34,268 nucleotides of DNA from Mangrovicoccus sp. HB161399 (GCF_013184745.1 NZ_JAATVU010000063.1:1-34268); one strand, 5' to 3'. Positions 1 through 8,891 are shown, counted from the first letter of the stretch. The notes: generated by a model from the letters alone, not told the origin. Numbers and translations: made by a program.

Positions 1-187
1 CATCGCGGGATCGAACCGGACGGCCAGCGATCCGCGCTGCCTCAGCGCCCCGCTCGCCGTCGCGCTCGGACCGGTGGCGCGTCACCGCTCGCTAGCAGTG
101 CCAGTTGGCGGTCTTGTACGCCGTCTTCGGAGGTCCGCTCAGGGCCGCCAGCTATCATGCTGGATTCGCGCCGTGAATCCCCCCGGA

Positions 188-662
188 TTTGCGCAACAAG
201 GCCGCCTTCCGGCCACCGCGGTGACCGTCATCGCCACGGGCGAGGGCGACGCCCGGATGGGCCTGACCACGTCTGCCATCTGCTCGCTCTCCGACGCGCC
301 GCCGATGATACCGGCCTGCATCAACCGCCGCAGCCCCGTGCCGGAGCCGATCCGCGCCAATGGCTGCTTTTCCGCCAATTTCCTGACCTAGGCCCAGATC
401 GCCGTCGCCTCGCTTTGCCGGGATGGCCAAGCTCTACGGGGCGGAACGCTTCGCCGGGGGCGCCTGGACCCGGCTCGCGGCCAGCGCGCCGGTTCTGGAG
501 GACGCGCTGTCGGCCTTCGACTTGCGTACCGACTGCGAGCGCGACTCGCCGACCCATGCGATCCTGATCGGCCGCATGGCCGCCCTCCGGCAGGACGGAA
601 GCGCGCGCGGCCTCGTCTACACCTCGGGGACCTTCAGCTTCCCGCCCGACCTCTCCGCGTGA
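188..662 (+). pseudogene. Decayed flavin reductase (DIM6/NTAB family)
   Basis: This is the remnant of a short-chain flavin reductase, the family that supplies reduced FMN/FAD to two-component monooxygenases. The first reading frame carries the family core: TVIATGEG, then GLTTSAICSLSD, then PACINRRS, then ANGCFSANFL. It is closed by a TAG at 389-391. The C-terminal half continues in another frame from about 423, with the typical ERFAGGAW segment, an APVLEDALSAFDLR stretch and a closing VYTSGTFSF segment, and stops at 662. The N-terminus lacks a convincing start. The premature stop plus frameshift make a working protein unlikely. It lies downstream of an FMO-like gene and a luciferase-like monooxygenase and may have been their reductase partner; that link is inference. 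Confidence 0.72.
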
Positions 663-1483
663 CGCAGGCAGGCTTCGGCGGCACCGGCTGGGGAACCCCA
701 TGCCGCGCCGCTGGCGGCCAAGACCGTCCGCAGGCAAGCGGCCGGCCAAGTGAGCCCGGGAACGGTCCGGAGAAACGGCCCCGATCCGGCAGACCGCGGC
801 TCCAGCCTCCTGGCCGGGAATTGGCTGCTGTGGGCAAGACGGCAGTCGCTGGGCCGCGAGCCGCCAGCCCAACAACCGGTCGGCGCCTGCACCTGCGCCC
901 GTCGTGCCGGACGGGCATCCCGCGGAGCATCCTGGCGGAGATGCAGGCCTTCCGCCCCGCAAGTCTCCAATCTTGGCGGCCCCGGCCGGCAGACCCTGCA
1001 AGGCGTCCCGCCGACCGGGCCGTTCATTGCCCGGGTCCCCATGGAGACGGACCCGATCCTGCGGCCATGCCAGTCCGGAACGGCCGGGAACTCCGGGGGC
1101 TTGCCGTTCTTGCCGCGGCCGGTCGGTCCGTCTCCGGCGCAGCCAGTCTCCGGCCTCCCCGCCCGGCATGGGGCGGTGTCCCTCACGACAGTGCCGTGCC
1201 CGCCCGGCCAAGTTCCGGGCGGCCGCACCTTTCCCTCCTCCGCTTGCGGCCATCGCGGCGCGCCCCCGGCGGCCCATGCGCCGACCGGTCCAATTCACGA
1301 TTGCCATGTCCAGGCCGGCAAGCCCGCCGCGGGCATGCGACCGCCGGGAGACCAGGCACGCACGGATCCGCGCCGCGTCTTCCGGTCCGGCGGGCATGAA
1401 CGGCACGCATCAACTGCCGGGCCGGACACACCGGGCGCAGTCCCCCTGACTGCCGCCATGGACTTGGCAGCCGCCTGCCTCCG
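663..1483. other. Gene-free stretch, no recognisable feature
   Basis: About 820 bases lie between the flavin reductase remnant and the stop of the FMO-like gene. Long open frames exist on both strands, but their translations are rich in Arg, Pro, Gly and Ala, lack recognisable motifs and look like GC-driven noise. A weak 5-bp stem (GGCAG/CTGCC, 1466-1479) sits just past the FMO-like stop. It may be decayed coding DNA, but I could not identify a source. Confidence 0.5.
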
Positions 1484-2944
1484 TCAGCCGGGCCGGTCCA
1501 GCATTGCCCGGATGTCCGCGGGAAGCTCGAACGCCTCCCTGTCATGGGCTTCCAGCATGGGGATAAGCCGGTCCTCCTGCTCGGCGAAGAGCGCACGGGT
1601 CAGGCCATCCGCCACCCGCGGCACGCCGAAGCGGTGCGACGAGATCGACACCGCCGACATGCCGCCCATCGACAGGCTGGCCAGCGCGTTGAAAGCCACG
1701 ATCCGCCCGATGCCCGGCGCGGCTCCAGGCACGCGTTCGGTGAAGCGGTAGTCGCGGTCGAGATAGGGAAACAGCAGCCGCCCCGGTGCCGGATCGTCGG
1801 CGGGCGGCTGGAAGCGGTCGCGCCAGAGCGCCGCGCCGCGCGCGATCCGGGCCAGTTCGGGGCGCCGGGACATGTCGACCAGAGTGCCCGTGGCGGCAAT
1901 GGCGTGATCCGCCTCGAACCGGCCGCGGGGCGTCCCGATGACGATCCGCCCGCCGTCCATCCCGACCGTCTCCCAGGGCGCGCCCGGCAGGATCCGGAAA
2001 TTGGGGAAGCTGCAGGCGCGGAAGAAATGATGCTCCGCCGGAGACTGGCTGAGCCCGCTCATGAATCGCGCGAGGTTCCACTTGGTCAGGTCCGACAGCT
2101 CGTGCGAATGGTTAAGGTGGCCGCCGGTCTCGAATTCGCGGGCGACGTCCTTCATCGGCAGATCCCGGCGGCGCATGAACATTTCGACCTGCCGCGCCCC
2201 GGCATCGAGGGCCGTCACCGCCATGTCGAAGGCCGCTGCCCCCGCGCCGAGGATGGCGATGTCGCGACCGGCGAACTGTGCGGCATCCACCCCGTCCGAG
2301 GAATGGCTGTAGCGCTCCGGAGGGAGCCCCGCGGCAATCACCTCCGGCACGGCCCAGGCGCCGCCGCCATCCATGCCCGTGGCCAGCACCGCATGGCGGG
2401 CGCGGATCGTGCCGCCTCCGGCCAGCGACAGGCTCACCCCGGCCGCGTCGAAATCGATGTCGGCCACCTCCGCGCCGTTGCGGACCGGCAGGTCCGCGAT
2501 GCTGCGGTACCAGCGCAGATAGGCCATCCAGTCGGTCCGCGGCACGCGCTTCAGCGCGTCCCAGGCGGCGCGGCCGTGGCAGGCGGTGAAGAAGCTCTGG
2601 ATGGTCAGCGACGGGATATTCAGATCGGCGCCCATGACCTCCTTGGGCGAGCGGATCTCGTAGTTGCGGGCGAAGCTGTCCCAGACGCCTTCGCGGCCTT
2701 CCGGCGCGCGGTCGAGAAGCAGGATGTTGTCCACGCCGCGGCGCTTCAGCTCGTGGCCGAGCACCAGCCCGGACTGTCCCGCGCCGACGATGGCCACGTC
2801 CGGAATCCGCCGCCCCGCGTGCTCGGCCGGAATGACCCAGGGCTTGGTGGCGAAGCTCAGCATGGCAAGGTCTTCGCGGGCCCGGCGGGTCAGCGCGTCG
2901 AGCGCGGACTCGGCCTGGCCGGGCGCGGGCACGGCAATGTTCAC
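1484..2944 (-). CDS. FMO-like FAD/NAD(P)-binding monooxygenase
   Basis: Encodes a 486-residue flavoprotein of the flavin-containing monooxygenase / Baeyer-Villiger type, expected to use FAD and NAD(P)H to oxygenate a small molecule in the cytoplasm. An N-terminal FAD-binding Rossmann motif VAIVGAGQSG lies at about residues 50-59. A second dinucleotide motif, IAILGAGAAAF, is near residue 230, and an ATG(T) flavin-domain signature (AIAATGTLVDM) follows further on. The GTG start at 2944 is chosen because AAGGAGA lies 6 bases upstream; frames extending further have no ribosome site. The gene follows the LysR gene on the same strand after 86 bases, and an operator-like palindrome (3040-3058) lies 96 bases before its start. 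Substrate and exact reaction (N- or S-oxygenation, or Baeyer-Villiger insertion) cannot be read from the sequence. Confidence 0.85.
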   Translation of the reverse strand: MNIAVPAPGQAESALDALTRRAREDLAMLSFATKPWVIPAEHAGRRIPDVAIVGAGQSGLVLGHELKRRGVDNILLLDRAPEGREGVWDSFARNYEIRSPKEVMGADLNIPSLTIQSFFTACHGRAAWDALKRVPRTDWMAYLRWYRSIADLPVRNGAEVADIDFDAAGVSLSLAGGGTIRARHAVLATGMDGGGAWAVPEVIAAGLPPERYSHSSDGVDAAQFAGRDIAILGAGAAAFDMAVTALDAGARQVEMFMRRRDLPMKDVAREFETGGHLNHSHELSDLTKWNLARFMSGLSQSPAEHHFFRACSFPNFRILPGAPWETVGMDGGRIVIGTPRGRFEADHAIAATGTLVDMSRRPELARIARGAALWRDRFQPPADDPAPGRLLFPYLDRDYRFTERVPGAAPGIGRIVAFNALASLSMGGMSAVSISSHRFGVPRVADGLTRALFAEQEDRLIPMLEAHDREAFELPADIRAMLDRPG

Positions 2945-3030
2945 GGGCAGTCTCCTTGGCGGGGGCTGCGGGATGGCGGCGCCCCCGCGATCTTGCCGCG
3001 CGCGGGCGCCCGCCGCCAAACGCCGAATCC

Positions 3031-4035
3031 TCAGGGAAGCGTTGCCGCAGCCGCAACGCCCGTTTCCGCCGGAACGGCGTCCGGCACCGCGGCCCGGCTG
3101 CGGACCAGCTGTCCGACCTCCGCCCGGAAGCCCGGAAGCGCCTCCTTCAGGCGCTCGAGCAGCATGGCGCCCGCACCCGGCAGCGTGCGCATCGGCTGGA
3201 CGTAGACGGTCAGCGAGGGCGGCGGCGCCAGCCGGTCCTCGATCGGCACGAAGGCCAAGGTGCCCGCGGCGATCTCCGCCATGACGCCGACGGGCGTGCG
3301 CACGCCGACGCCCAGTCCCGCCCGCACGAGATTGGTGACGAAATCAGGCGCGTTGGTGTCGAAGGCGCGCGTGCGCGGGTCGCTGGCCTCCAGATAGTCG
3401 CGCCAGCCGGTGCCGCCCCCCGTTCCCTTGCGGGTATTGACCAGCGGCTCGCCGATCAGGTCCGTCAGCTTCAGCGCGCCGCGACGCGCCAGGTGCGAGC
3501 CGGGCGGACAGATCACGCCGAGCGGGATCTCGGAAATGGCGGCGATGGTCAGGTCCCCGCGCACCGGCGGCGACATGGCGATGCCGATATCGACCGCTTC
3601 CGCGGCCACCATCTCCATGATGTCCTTCGCCCCGGCGATCTCGACGCTGAAGGTCACGCCCGGATAGGCGGCGTGGTAGGCGGCAAGCACCGGCGGCAGG
3701 AAATCGCGGCCCAGCCCGTCCTCGCAGGCCAGCCGGACATGGCCGCGGCGCAGCCCCCGCAGGTCGTCGATATGGCCGATGGCGCGCTCCAGATCCTGGT
3801 CGAGCTTCATCGCATAGCCGTAGAGCACCTCGCCCGCCGCGGTCAGCCGGACCCCCTCGGCGCGCCGCTCGAATAGCTTGGCCTGCAGCTGGTCCTCCAG
3901 CTTGATGATCTGGCGGTTGACGGCCGAGGCCGCCACGCTGAGCCGCTCGGCTGCCTGCCGCATCGACCCCGCACGGGCGGTTTCGGCGAAATAGCGCAGG
4001 GCGGCAAGATGGACATGGACAAAGGATCGGGACAC
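3031..4035 (-). CDS. LysR-family transcriptional regulator
   Basis: A 334-residue LysR-type regulator. The N-terminal winged helix-turn-helix spans roughly residues 10-68 (ALRYFAETARAGSMRQAAERL, then AASAVNRQIIKLE, then LFERRAEGVRLTAAG). A periplasmic-binding-protein-like effector domain follows (DFLPPVLAAYHAAYPGVTF, then GLGVGVRTPVGVM). The GTG start at 4035 is supported by AGGAG placed 6 bases upstream. It sits between the luciferase-like monooxygenase (110 bases upstream) and the FMO-like gene (86 bases downstream), all on one strand. Palindromes with a T-N11-A core lie 85 bases upstream of its own start, before the FMO-like gene, and twice in the 8739-9134 divergent region. It is therefore the probable autoregulated activator of the whole 1.5-14 kb cluster, with a pathway compound as co-inducer. 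Family call is firm; target set is inference. Confidence 0.92.
   Translation of the reverse strand: MSRSFVHVHLAALRYFAETARAGSMRQAAERLSVAASAVNRQIIKLEDQLQAKLFERRAEGVRLTAAGEVLYGYAMKLDQDLERAIGHIDDLRGLRRGHVRLACEDGLGRDFLPPVLAAYHAAYPGVTFSVEIAGAKDIMEMVAAEAVDIGIAMSPPVRGDLTIAAISEIPLGVICPPGSHLARRGALKLTDLIGEPLVNTRKGTGGGTGWRDYLEASDPRTRAFDTNAPDFVTNLVRAGLGVGVRTPVGVMAEIAAGTLAFVPIEDRLAPPPSLTVYVQPMRTLPGAGAMLLERLKEALPGFRAEVGQLVRSRAAVPDAVPAETGVAAAATLP
3040..3058. promoter_or_regulatory. LysR-type operator palindrome, copy 1
   Basis: CGTTGCCG-CAG-CCGCAACG matches the consensus CGTTGCCGNNNCGGCAACG with one mismatch and contains T-N11-A (T3043 to A3055). It overlaps the last codons of the LysR gene and sits 96 bases upstream of the FMO-like start. 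Its function is inferred from recurrence at three other places in the cluster. Confidence 0.55.
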
Positions 4036-4119
4036 CGGGGAACTCCTGGCTGCAACGCGTTACCCCTCCAGCCTGCCGCAAGTTCCCCCGCTTTGCCGGT
4101 CCGCGCTGTCCCCGGCAGC

Positions 4120-4138
4120 CGCTGCCGGAGCGGCAACG
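4120..4138. promoter_or_regulatory. LysR-type operator palindrome, copy 2
   Basis: CGCTGCCG-GAG-CGGCAACG differs from the shared palindrome by one base and keeps the T-N11-A core (T4123 to A4135). It lies in the short gap between the luciferase-like monooxygenase stop and the LysR start, 85 bases upstream of the latter, a suitable place for autoregulation. The same bases also form an overlapping CCGGCAG-CCG-CTGCCGG hairpin (4112-4128), which could act as a terminator for the preceding gene, although no T-run follows. Confidence 0.55.
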
Positions 4139-4145
4139 CCCAAGG

Positions 4146-5150
4146 TCAGGTCGTTGCCGGTTCCGTTGCGGGAAATTTGAGCCGGGGGCGAACTTCGGAC
4201 GCCAGCAGCCGGAGGGTCCGTTCGGCATGGCCGAGGGAGACATGCGGAATCTGGACCATCGCGTCGAGCTGGTCGATTCCCGTCTCGGCGATATAGGCGT
4301 TGAGCTTTCCGGCAACCGTCTCGGGAGAGCCGGCGATCACGTTGACCATGTCCAGCTGCTCGGCCCGGTTGCGCGGCACCTCGGGGAATATGCCCTTCGC
4401 GATCGCCTCGCGGGTATAGGCCCCCTTCGACATCATCGAGAAGTAGAGATCGGCGGCGGCCGCGCTGTCGGCCAGCGCTTCGGCATCGGTCGGGGCGACG
4501 AAGACCAGCCGCACGCCTCGGCACAGGCCCCTGCCCCCGCTCCGGCGGTAGCGGCGGACATACCCGGCCTGCACCGATCCGGTCTCGGCCTGGCCGACGA
4601 CCAGGTTGATGCCGCGCGCCGCCAGCATGGCGATCGTGCCTTCGTCGCGCCCTGCCGCCCAGAGCCGCGGCACCAGATCGACCCCTGGCGCGGGCGAAAG
4701 CGGCGTTTCGGTCAGGCCTGCGAATTCGGCGAGAAGCCCGTCGAGAAGCTCGGCGAAGCGGGCGATCTTGGCGGCACGGTCGGGGATCGCGTTCTGCGCG
4801 CCCGAGCCCAGCCCGATGCCGAAATCGACCCGCCCGCCAGAGACCAGCGACAGCATCGCCATTTCCTCGGCGGCGCGCTGCGGGCTGACATGCGACAGCA
4901 CCTTGACCCCGGTCCCCAGCCGCACGCGGCGGGTCAGCCCCGCGGCCTTGGCCAGCAGGATCTCGGGCACCGGGAAACGGCCGTAGAAGGCGGCCGCGTC
5001 GTCGCGGCGGTGATGCTCGCCCAGCCAGCAGCTGTCGAAGCCCATTTCGTCCGCCAGCCGGATCAGCGCCAGCGAGTGCTCGGCCATCTCGGCATCGGTG
5101 GTGCCGGGCGCGGCCCAGCCCTGGTCCATCAGGCCAAATCTCGGTGTCAT
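4146..5150 (-). CDS. Luciferase-like flavin monooxygenase (LLM class)
   Basis: Encodes 334 residues of the bacterial luciferase-like TIM-barrel family, which use reduced FMN from a separate reductase to oxygenate substrates (alkanesulfonates, nitrilotriacetate, pyrimidines, ketones). Family features include FGLMDQGW at the N-terminus, the DEMGFDSCWLGEHH segment at about residues 34-47, RVRLGTGVKVLSHVSPQRAAEE, and GRVDFGIGLGSG. The ATG at 5150 has GGAAAGGA upstream. It is the last gene of the ABC importer operon (23 bases after the permease), so its substrate is probably what the importer brings in. A reductase is needed; the only candidate in the window, the flavin reductase remnant near 188-662, is broken, so one encoded elsewhere must serve. 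Resembles the SsuD and RutA logic, but the substrate is not determinable. Confidence 0.88.
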   Translation of the reverse strand: MTPRFGLMDQGWAAPGTTDAEMAEHSLALIRLADEMGFDSCWLGEHHRRDDAAAFYGRFPVPEILLAKAAGLTRRVRLGTGVKVLSHVSPQRAAEEMAMLSLVSGGRVDFGIGLGSGAQNAIPDRAAKIARFAELLDGLLAEFAGLTETPLSPAPGVDLVPRLWAAGRDEGTIAMLAARGINLVVGQAETGSVQAGYVRRYRRSGGRGLCRGVRLVFVAPTDAEALADSAAAADLYFSMMSKGAYTREAIAKGIFPEVPRNRAEQLDMVNVIAGSPETVAGKLNAYIAETGIDQLDAMVQIPHVSLGHAERTLRLLASEVRPRLKFPATEPATT

Positions 5151-5173
5151 TGCGCGGTCCTTTCCGGCAGGGA

Positions 5174-5989
5174 TCAGCGGGTCTTCCAGGGCATGGCCAG
5201 GCGCTCGGCCAGCGTCACCAGCCCGTAGACGGCCAGGCTCGCCGCCGTGGCGGCAAGCGCCGTCGCCCAGACCTCGGCGGTCTGGTAGCGCGCGCCGTAG
5301 ACGACGATCAGGTGGCCGAGCCCGCGCTCGGCGGCGAGCCATTCGGCGACGATGGAGGAGACGATGCAGGCGCAGGCCGACAGCTTGAGCGCGTTGAAGA
5401 GGAACGGCACCGATGCCGGCAGCCGCACCAGCCAGAGCGTCTGGCGCGCATCGGCCGACAGCGTGTGCATCAGTTCCTTGACCTCCGCATCGGCGCTGCG
5501 CAGCCCGCGCAGGGCGTTCACCAGCATCGGGAAGAAGGTGAGGAAGGCGGTGATGACGATCTTCGGCGCCATGCCGTTGCCGAGCCACAGGATCAGCACC
5601 GGCAGGACCGCGACGACCGGCACGGCCTCGGCGCCGATGGCAACCGGATAGACCGCGCGCCGGATCGGTGCGGAATGGACGAAGATGATGGCGACGAGCA
5701 GCCCCAGCGCGTTGCCGATGGCGAAGCCCGCCATAGCCTGGCCGAGCGTCACCCCCATATGCGCCAGGATCTCGGCGCCCGAGCGGCCGAAGGCCTCGGC
5801 GATGGCCAGCGGCGAGGCCAGGATCAGCGGCGAGACGCGCCCGGAAGCAGTGATCCATTGCCAGAGGCCGAGCGCCACGAACAGCACCGCCAGCGGCAGC
5901 GCGATGCGGCGGAGGCGGTGCCAGGGGATCGGCGGCAATGCCGCCGCATCGCGGGCCATGGCGGGAAGGATGTCGGGCTGGGCGGTCAA
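5174..5989 (-). CDS. ABC importer permease, SsuC/TauC type
   Basis: Membrane subunit (about 271 residues) of an aliphatic sulfonate/taurine/pyrimidine-type ABC importer. It begins its first helix at IALPLAVLFVALGLWQWI. It has the family coupling-loop pattern around AKELMHTLSADARQ-like residues (EVKELMHTLSADARQTLWLVRLPASVPFLFNALKLS) that docks on the ATPase, and then several hydrophobic helices. The start is uncertain. The TTG at 5989, preceded by GAGGA at a suitable distance, is preferred; the ATG at 5959 is the alternative with a weaker ribosome site. It lies 20 bases after the other permease and 23 bases before the luciferase-like monooxygenase. Two different permeases in one operon imply a heterodimeric channel. 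Confidence 0.85.
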   Translation of the reverse strand: MTAQPDILPAMARDAAALPPIPWHRLRRIALPLAVLFVALGLWQWITASGRVSPLILASPLAIAEAFGRSGAEILAHMGVTLGQAMAGFAIGNALGLLVAIIFVHSAPIRRAVYPVAIGAEAVPVVAVLPVLILWLGNGMAPKIVITAFLTFFPMLVNALRGLRSADAEVKELMHTLSADARQTLWLVRLPASVPFLFNALKLSACACIVSSIVAEWLAAERGLGHLIVVYGARYQTAEVWATALAATAASLAVYGLVTLAERLAMPWKTR

Positions 5990-6009
5990 GGGCACGTCCT
6001 CGGGCAGGG

Positions 6010-6807
6010 TCAAAGGTCGGGCGCGGCGGCGGTGTAGCGGTGCAGCAGGTGCTCGGCGAGATGCACGAGTCCCAGAAGCGACAGGGTCAGCCCGGCGGAG
6101 GTGAAAATCGCCGCCCAAAGCTGGGGAAGCTGGAAATACTGGCCCGAGACCACGACGAGATAGCCCAGCCCGGTATTCGCCCCGATCCATTCGGTCACCA
6201 GCGCGGCGATGAAGGCCGAGGAGGCCGAGACCTTCAGCGCGGCAAAGAGATAGGGCATGGCCGCCGGGAACTCGACCATGCAGAGCCGCTGCCAGCGCGA
6301 GGCATGCAGGCTGTGCATCAGCTCCAGATGGTCGTCCGAGGGCGAGGCCAGCCCGCGCATCATGTTGAGGAAGGTCGGGAAATAGACCGAGAAGGAGACG
6401 ATGGCGATGATCGGCGGCAGGCCGCGCCCGAGCATCACCACCACCAGCGGCGTGAAGACGACGATGGGAATCGCCCGGCTGACCAGCGCATAGGGATAGA
6501 GCGCCTCGCGCAGCACCGTGACCGAGGAGAGCAGCATCGCCATCGCGACGGCGACGATGTTGCCGATGGCGAAGCCCGACAGCGCCTCCAGCGTGGTCGC
6601 CCCGGCATGGCGCAGCAGCACTTCGGAATTGCCGGTGAACTGCGCCGCGACCAGTCCGGGCGCCGGCAGGATGAAGGACGGGATCCAGCCCTGCGCCGCG
6701 CCGGCCGACCAGAGCGCGACCAGTCCGGCGATCAGCAGGACCGGCGGCAGGACGGCGCCGAGGACGCCGGGAACGGCGGATGGCAGGCGCGGGAGGGGCT
6801 GGATCAT
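6010..6807 (-). CDS. ABC importer permease, SsuC/TauC type (second subunit)
   Basis: A 265-residue inner-membrane permease of the BPD_transp_1 family. About six hydrophobic helices are visible, for example PPVLLIAGLVALWSAGA and LVSRAIPIVVFTPLVVVMLG. The cytoplasmic coupling loop (HLELMHSLHASRWQRL, then FPAAMPYLFAALKVS) is expected to contact the ATPase. The ATG at 6807 is preceded by CGGAG. It follows the binding-protein gene by 52 bases and precedes the second permease by 20 bases. The two permeases share the family pattern but differ clearly in sequence, so this is not a recent duplication. Confidence 0.88.
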   Translation of the reverse strand: MIQPLPRLPSAVPGVLGAVLPPVLLIAGLVALWSAGAAQGWIPSFILPAPGLVAAQFTGNSEVLLRHAGATTLEALSGFAIGNIVAVAMAMLLSSVTVLREALYPYALVSRAIPIVVFTPLVVVMLGRGLPPIIAIVSFSVYFPTFLNMMRGLASPSDDHLELMHSLHASRWQRLCMVEFPAAMPYLFAALKVSASSAFIAALVTEWIGANTGLGYLVVVSGQYFQLPQLWAAIFTSAGLTLSLLGLVHLAEHLLHRYTAAAPDL

Positions 6808-6859
6808 GGCAGGCTCCGGTCGGCAGGGGCTCCGGCGCCGGAAGCGCCGGAGGCGGGCA

Positions 6860-7876
6860 TCAGTGCTTCGGCAGGACGGCCATCTCGAGGATCTCGGTGG
6901 TGGTGAAGCTCGCCGGGTCGATCACCGAGGCCGCGGCACCGGCCTCGAAGGCGTTCTGCGCCGTCTCGGCCCAGACATCGGGCTCCAGCCACAGGATGCC
7001 GTGCTCGGCGGTCATGTCCGACTTCATGTAATCGGCCTGGTGGACGGCCTGGTAGGTCTGCTGCTCGAGGTTGAGCCCGTCATTGAACTTGTGGTCGACG
7101 ATGTATTTCGCCGCCGCTTCGGGATCGGCGAAATAGATGTCCCAGGCCTTGGCCTCCGCCGACATGTAGGCTGCGAGGGTTTCCTTGTTCGCCGGGTCGG
7201 ACAGGTACTCGTCGGTGACGATCCAGGAACCGGATTGCGAGTTCATCCCGAAATCGCCCAGCGGCAGGACGTTGACCTCCACCCCGGCCTGCTCGATCAG
7301 CCGCGGCTCGTTGAAGGCGAAGGTGGTGATCATGCAGTCGATGCGCCCGGCGATCAGCAGGGAGATGTCGCTGTTGCCGATAGAGGTGGTGTCGACCTGG
7401 TCGAGCGTGACGCCGTTCTTGCCGAGAAAGGTCTCGGCATAGACCTGGGCGGACTGCTTGACCCCCAGCCGCTTGCCGACAAGCTGGTCCGGCGCGGTGA
7501 TGCCGCTGTCCTTGCGGCAGGTCATGGCCACCGGCGAGGTCTGGAACTGCCCGGCGATGACCTTCAGCGGCGCGCCCTTGTCGACCGCGGCGACCACGCT
7601 GTCGGCGCCGGTCATCGCCAGCTGCGCGACATTGGCCGAGACCATCTGCACCCCGTCGACCCCGTTGCCCCCGGGGATCAGCGTGACATCGAGGCCGGCC
7701 TCCTCGAACAGGCCCTCCTCCTTGGCATAGAGCGCGCCGAAATTCTCGACATTGGGGATGTAGCTCAGCACGACGGTGATCGGCGTCAGATCCTGGGCCG
7801 GGGCCATGGAGGCGGCGGAGATGGCCAGGGCGGCAAGGCTGGCGCGGCGGGCCGCGGCGATCGGGGAGAAGGGCAA
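6860..7876 (-). CDS. ABC importer substrate-binding protein (NMT1/THI5-like)
   Basis: A periplasmic binding protein of about 338 residues from the NMT1/THI5/SsuA superfamily, whose known ligands include hydroxymethylpyrimidine, formylaminopyrimidine, taurine and sulfonates. A signal peptide precedes QDLTPITVVLSYIPN (RRASLAALAISAASMAPAQ). The mature part shows the family features: FGALYAKEEGLFEEAGLDV, LAMTGADSVVAAVDKGAPLKVI and the KRLGVKQSAQVYAETFL segment. The TTG at 7876, with GGAG upstream, is chosen as the start because it gives a compact signal peptide; an earlier in-frame start would overlap the ATPase gene. It lies second in the importer operon. Superfamily membership does not fix the ligand, but suits a heteroaromatic or acidic small molecule. 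Confidence 0.86.
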   Translation of the reverse strand: MPFSPIAAARRASLAALAISAASMAPAQDLTPITVVLSYIPNVENFGALYAKEEGLFEEAGLDVTLIPGGNGVDGVQMVSANVAQLAMTGADSVVAAVDKGAPLKVIAGQFQTSPVAMTCRKDSGITAPDQLVGKRLGVKQSAQVYAETFLGKNGVTLDQVDTTSIGNSDISLLIAGRIDCMITTFAFNEPRLIEQAGVEVNVLPLGDFGMNSQSGSWIVTDEYLSDPANKETLAAYMSAEAKAWDIYFADPEAAAKYIVDHKFNDGLNLEQQTYQAVHQADYMKSDMTAEHGILWLEPDVWAETAQNAFEAGAAASVIDPASFTTTEILEMAVLPKH

Positions 7877-7931
7877 GGTCGGGGTCTCCGGTCTGGTCGG
7901 GCTCGGCCCGGGTTGGCAAGGCGGGGGAGGT

Positions 7932-8738
7932 TCAGCCGTGCAGCGCATGGCGCAGCTCGGCCTCGTAGGCGGCAAAGCGCGGATCGTCGCGCAGGGACCG
8001 GTCGCGGTCGCGGCCGAAGCCGATCGGCACGCGCTTCGTGATGCGGCCGGGACGGGCGCTCATCACCGCGACCTCGTCGGACAGGATGATCGCCTCGGAA
8101 ATCGAATGGGTGACCAAGAGGAGCGTCGCGCCGGTTTCCTGCAGGATGCGCAGCAGCTCGAAATTCAGCTTCTCGCGGGTAATCTCGTCGAGCGCGCCGA
8201 AGGGTTCGTCCATCAGCAGGAAGCGCGGCCTCAGCGTCAGCGCCCGCGCGATCGCCGCGCGCTGGCGCATGCCGCCCGACAGTTCCGCCGGATAGGCCCG
8301 CTCGAACCCCTTGAGCCCGACCAGCTCGATCATCTCCTCCGCGGTCCGGCGGCGTTCGCGCGGCGAGACCCGGGCGACCTGCAGGCCGAGCTCGACATTC
8401 TCCAGGATGCGGCGCCAGGGCAGCATGGTCGATTGCTGGGAGACCAGAGCGAAGACCCGGTTGGCGCGCGCATCCGCAGGCGTCGTGCCGTGCAGCGTCG
8501 CCCTGCCCGAGGTCGGATGCACCAGATCGGCGAAGATGCGCAGCAAGGTGGACTTGCCGCAGCCCGACGGCCCGATCAGCGAGGCCCAGGAGCCGCGCGG
8601 CACCTCCAGCGAGCAGCCGGTCAGCGCCTCGGTCACCTCGCGTCCGCGGCGGTAGACCATGCCGACGTCGCGGGCAACGAGCCCTCCGGCCGCCGTCTCC
8701 GCTGTCATCCCGTCCGGGTCCGGCAGGCTGCCATCCAT
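7932..8738 (-). CDS. ABC importer ATPase, SsuB/TauB type
   Basis: The 268-residue ATP-hydrolysing subunit of the importer. Walker A GPSGCGKST lies at residues 56-64, the Q-loop is in LVSQQSTMLPWRRILENV, the signature LSGGMRQR is at 153-160, Walker B FLLMDEPFGALD begins at 173, and the H-loop is in LLLVTHSISEA. Order, length and the MLPWR motif match nitrate/sulfonate/taurine/pyrimidine importers. The ATG at 8738 follows GGAAAGGA. It is the first gene of the leftward operon (ATPase, binding protein, two permeases, monooxygenase) and is read from the divergent region that holds two perfect copies of the shared palindrome. The nearer copy is 154 bases upstream of the start. Confidence 0.93.
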   Translation of the reverse strand: MDGSLPDPDGMTAETAAGGLVARDVGMVYRRGREVTEALTGCSLEVPRGSWASLIGPSGCGKSTLLRIFADLVHPTSGRATLHGTTPADARANRVFALVSQQSTMLPWRRILENVELGLQVARVSPRERRRTAEEMIELVGLKGFERAYPAELSGGMRQRAAIARALTLRPRFLLMDEPFGALDEITREKLNFELLRILQETGATLLLVTHSISEAIILSDEVAVMSARPGRITKRVPIGFGRDRDRSLRDDPRFAAYEAELRHALHG

Positions 8739-8891
8739 GCGTGTCCTTTCCGGGGCTGCACCCCAACCGGCAGTCCTGTGCCGGTCCCTCGACCTCCCTG
8801 ACGTCGGGCGGGGCTCCGGTCCGCTCCGCCTTCCGGTTCCGAAGGTGGCACCGGCCGCGCGAGTTTGGGAAGACGCATATCCCGGACGATG

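Noticed and set aside
1-30. A tRNA-like T-loop string (GGTTCGATCCC on the minus strand)
   Set aside because: The flanking bases do not form a T-stem, anticodon arm or acceptor stem, so no tRNA is supported.
4150-4172. A further CGTTGCCG half-site followed by CCGTTGCGG near the luciferase-like gene stop
   Set aside because: The second half is in direct, not inverted, orientation and lies within the coding end, so it does not match the operator pattern.
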